Both the position numbers and the translations under genes were made by a program. A stretch of DNA of 64,000 bases from an uncultured Clostridia bacterium. Lineage in GTDB: Bacteria; Bacillota; Clostridia; Christensenellales; Borkfalkiaceae. The notes beneath the pieces were generated by a model. It was not told the origin of the DNA. It saw only the letters and a program-made list of their open reading frames with translations, and searched no databases. Location of the stretch: assembly GCA_944363645.1 (NCBI GenBank), contig CALVUR010000004.1:1-64000 (forward strand). The letters are read 5' to 3'. Below are positions 7,844 to 15,277 of the stretch, piece by piece (positions within the stretch are counted from its first letter, which is position 1; each line of letters opens with the position of its first letter).

Positions 7844-8389
7844 ATGAACGCAATTTTTTCGGTAATTATTATTGTTTCGCTTATAATGCTTACGGTAATT
7901 AGTCCGTCGTCAATACTTGAAGTAATGTCGCTTGGCGCAAGTGAGGCTGTTAAACTTTCTATGTCGCTATTAGTTGTCTATAGCGTGTGGCTTGGGGTGT
8001 TTGAATTGATAGAAAGTGGGGCTATAGGTCGGTTTTTGGCAAAAATTTTGTGCAAGCCCATCAACTTTATCTTTGGCAAAACGGACGAAAAATCTGCAAA
8101 ATATATATCGCTTAACCTGTCGTCTAACCTTTTAGGTTTGGGCGGAGTTGCAACGCCGATGGGCATTGAAGCGCAAAAGACTTTGGAAGACCACAACAAC
8201 ACCTTTGCGCAAAATATGTTGTTTGTAATCACTGCATCATCGATACAATTACTGCCCATTTCTGTAATAGGGCTACGTACCCAATTTGGCTCCCAATCGG
8301 CGCAAGATATAATTTTGCCAACACTTTTATCCACCCTTGTATCCACCGTAATAGGCATACTTCTTGTAAAGATTTTTTGTAAAAAATGA
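7844..8389 (+). CDS. spmA: Spore maturation protein A (nucleoside-recognition domain)
   Basis: Membrane protein of 181 aa with four or five hydrophobic segments, matching SpmA, which together with SpmB is needed for normal spore core dehydration in Bacillus and Clostridium. Family-like motifs are SLGASEAVKLS near 30, NLSSNLLGLGGVATPMG near 90 and the SIQLLPISVIGLR stretch near 135. Its stop overlaps the spmB start by 4 bp. A palindromic element is read in frame as ESGAIGRF near residues 57-64. AAGGTG lies 13 nt before the ATG. Confidence 0.88.
   Translation: MNAIFSVIIIVSLIMLTVISPSSILEVMSLGASEAVKLSMSLLVVYSVWLGVFELIESGAIGRFLAKILCKPINFIFGKTDEKSAKYISLNLSSNLLGLGGVATPMGIEAQKTLEDHNNTFAQNMLFVITASSIQLLPISVIGLRTQFGSQSAQDIILPTLLSTLVSTVIGILLVKIFCKK
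8012..8035. repeat. Palindromic element copy 4, inside spmA
   Basis: Contains AAAGTGGGGCTATAGGTCGG followed by TTTT. The same bases occur in aroC and aroA but are translated in other frames or on the other strand. Confidence 0.85.
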
Positions 8390-8892
8390 GCGCATACATA
8401 ATACCCATTTTACTTATAGCCCTTTTTGTTTACACCCTTATAAAGGGCGGGAAAAGTTATGATATTTTTGTGGAAGGTGTAAAAAAAGCCTTCCCCTTAG
8501 TTTTATCCATTTTCCCTTACCTCGTGGCGGTTTTTATTATGACCTTTTTGTTTGACAAAAGTGGGCTTAGTAGTGCGATAATCGACCTATCGGCGGACTT
8601 TTTTCAATTTTTTGGCATAGACAAAGCACTTGTTCCCCTTGTTTTATTAAAGCCTTTTTCAGGTAGCGGAAGTTTATCAATACTATCAAATATAATGTCA
8701 ACTTATGGCGTGGATAGTTATATTGCAAGGTGTGCGTGCTGTATATATGGCTCAAGTGAAACTGTCTTTTATGTGGGGGCTGTTTACTATTCTAAATGCA
8801 AAAATAAACCGCCCATTTTACCATTTATAATAAGTTTAATATCTAACTTTGTTGCGACGGTTTTTGCATGCTTTATATGTAAAATTTTATAA
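8386..8892 (+). CDS. spmB: Spore maturation protein B
   Basis: Membrane protein of 168 aa, the partner of SpmA. The conserved LLKPFSGSGSLSILSNIM motif lies near residues 86-103 and CIYGSSETVFYVGAVYYS near 123. It is translationally coupled to spmA. Presence of the pair suggests a sporulating lineage, although spmA/spmB homologues also occur in some non-spore-formers. A rho-independent terminator follows within 30 bp. Confidence 0.9.
   Translation: MSAYIIPILLIALFVYTLIKGGKSYDIFVEGVKKAFPLVLSIFPYLVAVFIMTFLFDKSGLSSAIIDLSADFFQFFGIDKALVPLVLLKPFSGSGSLSILSNIMSTYGVDSYIARCACCIYGSSETVFYVGAVYYSKCKNKPPILPFIISLISNFVATVFACFICKIL
8577..8602. repeat. Degenerate palindromic element copy 5, inside spmB
   Basis: ATCGACCTATCGGCGGACTT resembles copy 25 and the GGCGGACTTTTT arm, but the TATA centre reads TATC. 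It could be chance; the encoded DLSADFF fits the family without a gap. Confidence 0.35.
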
Positions 8893-8894
8893 CA

Positions 8895-8923
8895 AAACGA
8901 CGGCAAAATTGCCGTCGTTTTTT
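8895..8923 (+). terminator. Terminator of spmAB
   Basis: Stem AAACGACGGC / GCCGTCGTTT with a 6-nt loop and a T-run, directly after the spmB stop. Confidence 0.9.
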
Positions 8924-8948
8924 GCGTTTTTTATGTAAGTTTTTTGTT

Positions 8949-8985
8949 AAAAAGTGGGGCTATAAGCCCGTTATCGCCACTTTTT
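8949..8985. repeat. Palindromic element copy 6, at purA stop
   Basis: Full element: AAAAAGTGG, core GGCTATAAGCCCG, arm CCACTTTTT. The purA stop codon (8984-8986) overlaps its end, and in the purA transcript it folds as a 9-bp A-rich stem ending in a U-run. Confidence 0.9.
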
Positions 8986-10258
8986 AATACATTTCGATAA
9001 TTTGATTACGTTCTGCACCGACAGAAACATATTTGATAGGTTTACCGATTTTGCTTTCAATATATTGGATATATTTTATGGCATTTAAAGGTAATTCTTC
9101 TTTTTTGCGACAGTTAGATATATCTTGTTGCCAACCGTCCAAATATGTGTAAACAGGTTTAGCGATCCTTAATTCTTCACCGCTTGGGAAGTCATTGCAA
9201 ACTTGACCATTTACCTCATAACTTTCGCATACAGGGATTTTATCGTAGCCTGACAAAATATCGAGTTTAGTAAGTGCAATTTCGTCTGCGCCCTGAACTT
9301 TTGCGCCGTACTTGGAAGCGACAACATCAAAGCCACCAACACGCCTTGGTCTACCCGTTGCTGCGCCGTATTCACCGCCGGCTTCCCTTAACTTATCGCC
9401 TTCTTCGCCGAAAAGTTCGCAAGTAAATGGGCCTTCGCCAACGCAACTTGAATATGCTTTCATAATGCCGATTACCTTATCGATTTTATATTGCGGAATG
9501 CCAGTGCCGATTGGCGCATAGGCTGCGATTGTAGATGATGAAGATGTATATGGGTAAATACCAAAATCGATATCACGCAAACTGCCGAGTTGGGCTTCAA
9601 ACATAATGTTTTTGCCAGCCTTAATGCTTGTTTCTAAATAGTTTGAAATATCGCAAACATTATCCTTAAATGGCATTGCGTAATCGTTTATCCACTTTAA
9701 AAGTTCGTCAACGGTAAGGGGTGCGCTTCCATAACCTTTTTCCACCGTCAAATTTTTCCATTCAACAATGTCGGCAAGTTTTTGCTTTAATAGTTCGGGA
9801 TGGCGCAAGTCGCCAAAGCGCAAGGTCTTTTTCATGTACTTATCAGCATAGCAAGGTGCAATGCCCCTACGTGTTGAGCCAAACTTTTTATCTTTAAGCC
9901 TATCTTCTTCTAAGCAGTCCAAAAGTTTATGGTATGGCATACAAATGGTTGCCCTATCGCTAATTTTTAAATTTTCAGCGGTAACCTTTATACCCTTTTC
10001 GGTTATCCTTGCGACTTCATTATATAAATGTTCGCAGTCGACAACCATGCCAAGCCCCATAACGCAAACTGTGTTTTCACGCAAAATACCGCTTGGTAAA
10101 AGGTTAAGTATAAATTTACCCCTTTCATTGATAACGGTATGACCTGCGTTGTTTCCGCCTTGATAACGGCAAACGATATCGTAACTACTTGACAAAAGGT
10201 CAACCATCCTGCCTTTGCCTTCGTCGCCCCAGTTTGTACCAACTATTGCAGTAAGCAT
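8984..10258 (-). CDS. purA: Adenylosuccinate synthetase
   Basis: GTP-dependent enzyme (424 aa) joining IMP and aspartate to adenylosuccinate, the first committed step to AMP. The N-terminal GTNWGDEGKGR with its catalytic Asp, the NNAGHT loop near residue 40, STRRGIAPCY near 130 and the C-terminal KLDILSGYDKIPVC are diagnostic. Length is normal. It lies downstream of purB on the same strand, about 90 bp away with a palindromic element between them, so IMP-to-AMP conversion is grouped here. Confidence 0.97.
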   Translation of the reverse strand: MLTAIVGTNWGDEGKGRMVDLLSSSYDIVCRYQGGNNAGHTVINERGKFILNLLPSGILRENTVCVMGLGMVVDCEHLYNEVARITEKGIKVTAENLKISDRATICMPYHKLLDCLEEDRLKDKKFGSTRRGIAPCYADKYMKKTLRFGDLRHPELLKQKLADIVEWKNLTVEKGYGSAPLTVDELLKWINDYAMPFKDNVCDISNYLETSIKAGKNIMFEAQLGSLRDIDFGIYPYTSSSSTIAAYAPIGTGIPQYKIDKVIGIMKAYSSCVGEGPFTCELFGEEGDKLREAGGEYGAATGRPRRVGGFDVVASKYGAKVQGADEIALTKLDILSGYDKIPVCESYEVNGQVCNDFPSGEELRIAKPVYTYLDGWQQDISNCRKKEELPLNAIKYIQYIESKIGKPIKYVSVGAERNQIIEMY

Positions 10259-10315
10259 ATTAAATCCTTCCTTTATTTTTTATTTTTTTAGCGAATTTTT
10301 TATATAATTTTTTGT

Positions 10316-10351
10316 AAAAAGTGGGGCTATAAGCCCGTTATCACCACTTTT
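10316..10351. repeat. Palindromic element copy 7, at purB stop
   Basis: Full element with AAAAAGTGG, core GGCTATAAGCCCG and arm CCACTTTT. The purB TAA (10350-10352) overlaps its end. Confidence 0.9.
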
Positions 10352-11771
10352 ACACTTTTACTTCAGTATTTATTTTGCCGTCAAAATCTTTTATAATCGG
10401 CTTTAAAACTTGCTCACAAAAACGCACTGTTTGACTGCTTGCAAGCCCTGTAAAATTGCCTTCGTTTAAAATTTTATCGACTTCTTCACGAGTGATATTT
10501 AAACGGCTGTCTTTAACGATTTTATCAATCAGGTTATTATCCTTGCCGTAAGTTTTAACATCTTTAGCGGTTTCAACGGAAAGTTCACGAATGACTTCGT
10601 GTATTTCTTGGCGGTCTCCACCCTTTTTGACCAAATACATCATAATATTTTCGGTCGCCATGAAAGGAAGTTCTTGCTGTAAATGCTTTTTCATAACGAG
10701 TGGATAACATGTTAAACCTTTTAACACATTGCCGTACAAAATAAGCACACCGTCGATTGCCAAAAAGGCTTCAGGGATGGATATCCTGCGGTTTGCGGAA
10801 TCATCCAAAGTGCGTTCAAACCACTGATTTGATGCGGTAATTGCCGGGTTTAAAGCCTCGCAAATGACGAGCCTTGAAAGTGAACAAATGCGTTCACTGC
10901 GCATAGGGTTGCGCTTATACGCCATTGCGGAAGAGCCGACTTGACCGCTTTCGAAAGGTTCATCGACTTCTTTTAAGTGTGATAAAAGCCTAATATCGGT
11001 GGCAAACTTGGTTGCACTTTGCGCTATCCCCGACAATGTAGACAAAATAAAGTAGTCGATTTTGCGTGAATAGGTCTGACCCGAAACGCTGTAACAGCCT
11101 TCAAAACCCATCTTGTTTGCGATAAGTTGTTCTAACTTAATAACCTTTTCTTCGCTACCTAAAAGTTCGTAAAAACTTGCGCCCGTGCCCGTTGTGCCTT
11201 TGCAACCTAAAAGTTTAAGGGAGTTTTTAACTTCTTTTACACGTTGAAGGTCAAAGACCAAATCTTGCGCCCATAAAGTGGCACGCTTACCCATGGTTGT
11301 GGGCTGCGCTGGCTGGAAGTGTGTGTACGATAAAGTATTCAAATCTTTATTTTTAATTGCGAAGTCGTAAAATAAAGAAAGTAGGGCTATAAGTCGGTTT
11401 TCGACCATTTCTAACGCTTGTTTGTAAATGATAATGTCGGTATTATCGCCCACATAACAACTTGTTGCGCCAAGGTGAATTATTGGTTTTGCAAGCGGAC
11501 AAGCATCGCCAAAAGTTTTGATATGTGCCATAACGTCATGACGTGTTTGACTTTCATACATGCTTGCCAAATCATAATCGATATCGTAAATGTGCGCTTT
11601 CATTTCTTCAATCTGCGAATCTGTGATATCAATGCCTAATTCCTTTTCGCTTTCGGCAAGCGCAACCCAAAGTTTACGCCAAGTGGAAAATTTATTATCT
11701 GGCGAAAACAGGCTTTGCATTTGTTTACTTGAATACCTTTCACACAAAGGGTTTACGTAACTATTTTTCAT
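10350..11771 (-). CDS. purB: Adenylosuccinate lyase
   Basis: Fumarase/aspartase-superfamily lyase (473 aa from the chosen start) that splits SAICAR and adenylosuccinate in purine synthesis. Family signatures include TSCYVGDNTD, THFQPAQPTTMGKR near residue 150 and the flexible loop with GSSAMAYKRNPMRSE near 285. The ATG at 11771 has AGGGGC upstream and starts MKNSYVNPLCERYSS, as in homologues; a longer reading begins at TTG (11807) without support. Residues ENRLIALL near 123 are encoded by a variant palindromic element. Length is close to the eukaryote-like PurB subfamily. Confidence 0.95.
   Translation of the reverse strand: MKNSYVNPLCERYSSKQMQSLFSPDNKFSTWRKLWVALAESEKELGIDITDSQIEEMKAHIYDIDYDLASMYESQTRHDVMAHIKTFGDACPLAKPIIHLGATSCYVGDNTDIIIYKQALEMVENRLIALLSLFYDFAIKNKDLNTLSYTHFQPAQPTTMGKRATLWAQDLVFDLQRVKEVKNSLKLLGCKGTTGTGASFYELLGSEEKVIKLEQLIANKMGFEGCYSVSGQTYSRKIDYFILSTLSGIAQSATKFATDIRLLSHLKEVDEPFESGQVGSSAMAYKRNPMRSERICSLSRLVICEALNPAITASNQWFERTLDDSANRRISIPEAFLAIDGVLILYGNVLKGLTCYPLVMKKHLQQELPFMATENIMMYLVKKGGDRQEIHEVIRELSVETAKDVKTYGKDNNLIDKIVKDSRLNITREEVDKILNEGNFTGLASSQTVRFCEQVLKPIIKDFDGKINTEVKV
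11378..11401. repeat. Palindromic element copy 8, inside purB
   Basis: AAAGTAGGGCTATAAGTCGG followed by TTTT; two base differences from the copies in spmA, aroC and aroA. Confidence 0.75.
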
Positions 11772-11821
11772 ATGCGCCCCTAAATTAAATTGTGGAATTT
11801 GTCGCAAATTTCCACATATAT

Positions 11822-11850
11822 ATGATAAGCCAATTTTTAGTAATTGTCAA
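11822..11850 (-). promoter_or_regulatory. Sigma-A promoter of purB
   Basis: TTGACA (11845-11850), 17-bp spacer, TATCAT (11822-11827) on the minus strand. It lies about 50 bp upstream of the chosen purB ATG. The rest of the gap to 12002 is AT-rich with no recognised feature; no PurR-box pair was seen. Confidence 0.7.
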
Positions 11851-12002
11851 TAATAATGGTAAATTTGTTTTTAATCTATATACCTTTCCTTTTATAAAAA
11901 ATGCCACCACGATTTTTTTATGATGCCCTTTTGAATATGGTTTTTATAGGTAGTAAAAAGGATGGTTTTTTAAGTGGCAAAAAGGCGCAATAAAAATAAA
12001 AA

Positions 12003-12026
12003 AGGGCTTACGAAAAAGTAAGCCCT
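12003..12026 (-). terminator. Terminator of the stand-alone rpoA
   Basis: Stem AGGGCTTA / TAAGCCCT with an 8-nt loop, followed on the minus strand by a T-rich run; about 75 bp past the rpoA stop. Confidence 0.85.
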
Positions 12027-12098
12027 AAAATTTTAGATTATCAATAATAATTATATCGCATGAATTGCAAAATGCAGTTTTAAAGCGGATAACAAAAA

Positions 12099-13055
12099 TT
12101 ATTCTTCATCCTTAAAGGTAAAGCCGAGTTCGTGAATCTTGTCCCTGATTTCGTTCAAAGATTTTTCGCCCAAAGATCTTAAACCTTTCATTTCTTCCAA
12201 AGTCTTTTGAATAACGTCTTCAACGGTGTTGATGTTAGCACGTTTTAAGCAGTGGTAACTTCTAATAGATAATTGAAGTTCTTCAATAGGTTTAGAAAGG
12301 TTTTCTTTACCGGTGTCAACTGTTTCGCCGTTCAACTTTGTAATTTCAAAGTAATCTGGTGATAATTCTGTAAAGGAAGCAAAGTGTTTTGCCAAAATGC
12401 CGGCAGCGTAAGCAACCATTTCATTTACAGTATGAACGCCCGTTGTCTTGATGTCGAAAACCAACTTTTCGTAGTCAGAAGCATCTTCGATACGAACGTT
12501 TTCGGTGTGGAAACCAACGTGGCGGATTGGGGTGTACTTTGAGTCAACAAAGATTGTGCCGATTGGGCAGTCTGGGTGAGTCTTTCTGTTTTTGTCGTTT
12601 GCAACAAAGCCAAGACCTTGTTCAAATGTAAGAACCATATTAAACCTGCAACCGTCTTCAACGGTAGCGATATAGTGGTCTGGGTTTAACACGCTGATGC
12701 CTTCGCCTTTAATTGCGGAATCGGTTACAACGCAAGGACCAACAACGTCGATAACAGCATCGGTTGGGGTTTCGGTTGCCATGTTAGCAATGATTTCTTT
12801 TACGTTTAAAATGATTTCGCAAACGTCTTCTTTTACGCCTGGCATAACGGAAAATTCGTGTAGAATAGGACCATCGTTACCTTCAAGTCTAATTTTAGTA
12901 ACAGCTACGCCCGGAACAGAGTTTAAAAGTACACGCCTAATTGAGTTACCAACCGTCAAGCCATAGCCTGGTGCGAGTGGGGAAATTTCAACTGTACCTT
13001 CCCTGCCGTCTTGAGACACAACTGATGTAATTCTTGGTTTAATAAATTCTATCAT
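12099..13055 (-). CDS. rpoA: Second RNA polymerase alpha subunit (stand-alone paralogue)
   Basis: Full-length alpha subunit (318 aa), additional to the canonical gene at 42349-43299. The N-terminal assembly domain keeps the dimer/beta-contact region (VGNSIRRVLLNS near 36-47) and GVKEDVCEIILNVKEI near 74. A linker (about 236-255) leads to a complete C-terminal DNA-binding domain with LSIRSYHCLKRA near 266. Compared with E. coli numbering it keeps R265, C269, G296, K298 and S299 but has His for N268, Ser for N294 and Glu for K297, unlike the canonical copy. It is monocistronic, with its own promoter and terminator. Both copies look functional; role in vivo is unknown. Confidence 0.95.
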   Translation of the reverse strand: MIEFIKPRITSVVSQDGREGTVEISPLAPGYGLTVGNSIRRVLLNSVPGVAVTKIRLEGNDGPILHEFSVMPGVKEDVCEIILNVKEIIANMATETPTDAVIDVVGPCVVTDSAIKGEGISVLNPDHYIATVEDGCRFNMVLTFEQGLGFVANDKNRKTHPDCPIGTIFVDSKYTPIRHVGFHTENVRIEDASDYEKLVFDIKTTGVHTVNEMVAYAAGILAKHFASFTELSPDYFEITKLNGETVDTGKENLSKPIEELQLSIRSYHCLKRANINTVEDVIQKTLEEMKGLRSLGEKSLNEIRDKIHELGFTFKDEE

Positions 13056-13091
13056 AATTCACCTTCGTTAAAAATTTTTAAAATTGAACTT

Positions 13092-13114
13092 TTAGCAACG
13101 ATTTTGATTGCTAA
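13092..13114. repeat. Inverted repeat in the rpoA paralogue leader
   Basis: TTAGCAA and TTGCTAA separated by 9 nt, between the promoter and the ATG. Position suits an operator or RNA hairpin; AT-rich surroundings make chance possible. Confidence 0.4.
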
Positions 13115-13132
13115 TAAATATAATACTTAAAT

Positions 13133-13161
13133 ATAATAACACAAAAGTAAATTTATATCAA
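13133..13161 (-). promoter_or_regulatory. Sigma-A promoter of the stand-alone rpoA
   Basis: TTGATA (13156-13161), 17-bp spacer, TATTAT (13133-13138). Predicted start near 13126 gives a leader of about 70 nt. It indicates expression independent of the ribosomal superoperon. Confidence 0.65.
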
Positions 13162-13268
13162 GCATTTTTATAAAATAAAAAAATTTAGTTTTATTTCTTA
13201 AATTTTCTTATAAATTTTTTCTTGCGTTTTTTAGTAAAACCACCATTTATTTTTTAGTAAATTTTGTT

Positions 13269-13306
13269 AAAAAAGTGGCGATAACGGGCTTATAGGCGGA
13301 CTTTTT
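13269..13306. repeat. Palindromic element copy 9, after aroQ
   Basis: Full element with AAAAAAGTGG, core CGGGCTTATAGGCGG and arm ACTTTTT, 33 bp beyond the aroQ stop and the only terminator-like structure at the end of the aro operon. Confidence 0.9.
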
Positions 13307-13339
13307 GTAATTTTTAATCTTTTTTTAAGTCTTGAAAAA

Positions 13340-13768
13340 TTATTCTTCACAAAAACACTCTAAGGCACTTTTATACCCTAAAAAGCCAAGACCGACAATA
13401 GTTTTTTCGGCAATTTTTGATATAAAACTGTTTTTTCTAAACTCTTCACGCTCGTAAATATTAGACAAATGAACTTCGATTGTCCTTAAATTTACGCTTT
13501 TAAGAGCGTCCAAAATTGCAATACTTTGGTGGGTATACGCGCCGGCGTTTATGATAATGCCGTCAAATTTACCCCTTGCTTTTTGAATTTTAGTAACCAA
13601 ATCGCCTTCATAATTTGACTGATAAATTTTTACCTTAAGATGTAAATTTTTGGCGGTATCCTTTATGTATTTTTTAAGGTCATTATATGTTTTTGCGCCG
13701 TAAATATCCACTTCACGTACGCCCAGCATATTTATATTTGGACCGTTAATTACCAATATCTTTTTCAT
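13340..13768 (-). CDS. aroQ: 3-dehydroquinate dehydratase, type II
   Basis: Dodecameric dehydratase (142 aa) making 3-dehydroshikimate from 3-dehydroquinate. Type II features are NGPNINMLGVRE at the N-terminus, NAGAYTHQSIAI near 75 with the base-stabilising residues, and EVHLSNIYEREEFR near 97 with the catalytic His. It overlaps the end of the aroE-aroK fusion gene by 23 bp and is the last gene of the aro operon. Confidence 0.96.
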   Translation of the reverse strand: MKKILVINGPNINMLGVREVDIYGAKTYNDLKKYIKDTAKNLHLKVKIYQSNYEGDLVTKIQKARGKFDGIIINAGAYTHQSIAILDALKSVNLRTIEVHLSNIYEREEFRKNSFISKIAEKTIVGLGFLGYKSALECFCEE

Positions 13769-14993
13769 AAATATCTATTATTTCCTTAACTGTGCAATTT
13801 AGTTTAGCATTGTTAAAAACTTGATAATCTTGTGCTTTTAGGTAAATTTGTTTACGCTTTTCCCACAAATTTTCAATGCCTATCTCTTTTGACAAAGGTC
13901 TGTTTTTAGTCTTCAATTTATCCAAATCACGGTTGATAAAAATAATCAAGCCGTTTTGTTTTAACTTGTTTAAGTTGTCGCAATTTAAAACCGTGCCACC
14001 GCCGGTTGCGATAACAAGCCCCTTTTTTAAGTAAATTTTATTTACAACATCGCTTTCGGCTTTTCTAAAATACTCTTCACCAAAGCGTTCAAAAACCTGA
14101 CTTATTTTCATGTTTAAAGTCTTTTCAACTTCATCATCGATATCCAAAAAGTCCATATTTAACTCTTGGGCTAAAATTTTACCGATAACGCTTTTACCAG
14201 ATGAGGGCATACCGATTAAAACGATATTTTTTACGCCTTGTAGTACTTTACTTTTAACATAATTTTGTAAGCCGTTTAAACTTTGATTACGGCAAATTTC
14301 TTGCGCTTTTATGCCCTGACTTATAAGCATGTCAAGCCCTGACTCACATTTTATTGAAAGGTTTTTGGCATCCAAAATAAGTTTTGTTTGTAAGGGCGAA
14401 TAGATAACGTCGGCGACAAATTTAAGCGACTTAAACATTTTTAAATCAACTAAACTTTGATACTCGTTCATACCGACGGGCGTTGTGTTTACCAAAATAT
14501 CGACATCTAAGTGTTCAAAATAATTTTGGTAATTTACCTTTTCACGCCTACCAATAACGACAACAGATTTTGCCTTATCTTTAAAATAATATTGACAAGT
14601 TTTACTTGTTCCGCCCGTGCCTAAAATCATAACGGACTTACCCGTTACATCAATATTATTTTTGGTAAACAAAAATGAAAAACCGTCGATATCGGTATTA
14701 TAGCCCACTTTTTTACCATTTTTGAAAATGATTGTATTGCACGAACCTATCGCTTTAACGGTGGCATCAATTTGGTCTAAATAATCAATAACCACCTTTT
14801 TATACGGCATTGTAACATTGAAAAAATCATAACTGCAACCATCCAATAAGTCCTTTAATTTTTGGGGCGGTAAACTTATTAAGTCGTAATCACAATTTAA
14901 ACTTTCATGCAGTTTTTTTGACAAACTGAACGAAACATTTTCGCCGATAAGTGCGCCTTTTAATTTTGTAATTTGAAAATCTTTATTAACCAT
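13746..14993 (-). CDS. aroE-aroK: Bifunctional shikimate dehydrogenase / shikimate kinase (AroE-AroK fusion)
   Basis: 415-aa fusion. Residues about 1-250 are shikimate dehydrogenase: substrate loop SFSLSKKLHE near 22, catalytic Lys in NVTMPYK near 60, YNTDIDG near 98 and the nucleotide-binding LGTGGTSKT near 123. Residues about 255-415 are shikimate kinase: Walker A GMPSSGKS near 261, DIDDEVEK near 284, the RFGEEYFR motif, Walker-B-like ATGGGTV and the lid Arg in NRPLSK. Together they convert dehydroshikimate to shikimate 3-phosphate. No frameshift or stop lies at the join. The start overlaps the chorismate mutase gene by 8 bp. Confidence 0.95.
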   Translation of the reverse strand: MVNKDFQITKLKGALIGENVSFSLSKKLHESLNCDYDLISLPPQKLKDLLDGCSYDFFNVTMPYKKVVIDYLDQIDATVKAIGSCNTIIFKNGKKVGYNTDIDGFSFLFTKNNIDVTGKSVMILGTGGTSKTCQYYFKDKAKSVVVIGRREKVNYQNYFEHLDVDILVNTTPVGMNEYQSLVDLKMFKSLKFVADVIYSPLQTKLILDAKNLSIKCESGLDMLISQGIKAQEICRNQSLNGLQNYVKSKVLQGVKNIVLIGMPSSGKSVIGKILAQELNMDFLDIDDEVEKTLNMKISQVFERFGEEYFRKAESDVVNKIYLKKGLVIATGGGTVLNCDNLNKLKQNGLIIFINRDLDKLKTKNRPLSKEIGIENLWEKRKQIYLKAQDYQVFNNAKLNCTVKEIIDIYEKDIGN

Positions 14994-15261
14994 TTTTAAT
15001 ATTTTCTTGACGACATTTGCTTACTTTAAAAATTTGCTCGTATATAAGTTTAACGCTTTCTTTATCTAAATCGCTTAACCCATTTGTAAGCCTATTTAAG
15101 ATATCTTCTTCACGACCGGTTGACAAAATATTTAAATCTAATTCTTTTTTGATTTTACCAATTTCGTCGCACAAAGAAAGCCTTTTTATAAGCAAATCTT
15201 TAATTTTATCATCCAATAAATCTATTTGCGACCTTAAACTTTCAATATCCATTTTGTCCAT
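14986..15261 (-). CDS. Chorismate mutase, AroQ fold
   Basis: Small all-helical protein (91 aa) matching the AroQ-class chorismate mutase domain, which converts chorismate to prephenate for Phe and Tyr. Visible features are IESLRSQIDLLDDKIKDLLI with the N-terminal active-site Arg, KRLSLCDEIGKIK and the C-terminal SVKLIYEQIFKVSKCRQ. It is free-standing, not fused to prephenate dehydratase, dehydrogenase or DAHP synthase, and lies between aroC and aroE-K in the shikimate operon. Confidence 0.9.
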   Translation of the reverse strand: MDKMDIESLRSQIDLLDDKIKDLLIKRLSLCDEIGKIKKELDLNILSTGREEDILNRLTNGLSDLDKESVKLIYEQIFKVSKCRQENIKNG

Positions 15262-15277
15262 ATTAACCTTTTAAGAA

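Noticed and set aside
11772..11807. N-terminal extension of PurB from a TTG start
   Set aside because: The ATG at 11771 has a ribosome binding site and matches the usual N-terminus.
14696..14713. TATAGCCCACTTTTTT in aroE resembling the palindromic element
   Set aside because: It encodes the conserved KKVGYNTD motif and lacks the rest of the element; counted as coincidence.
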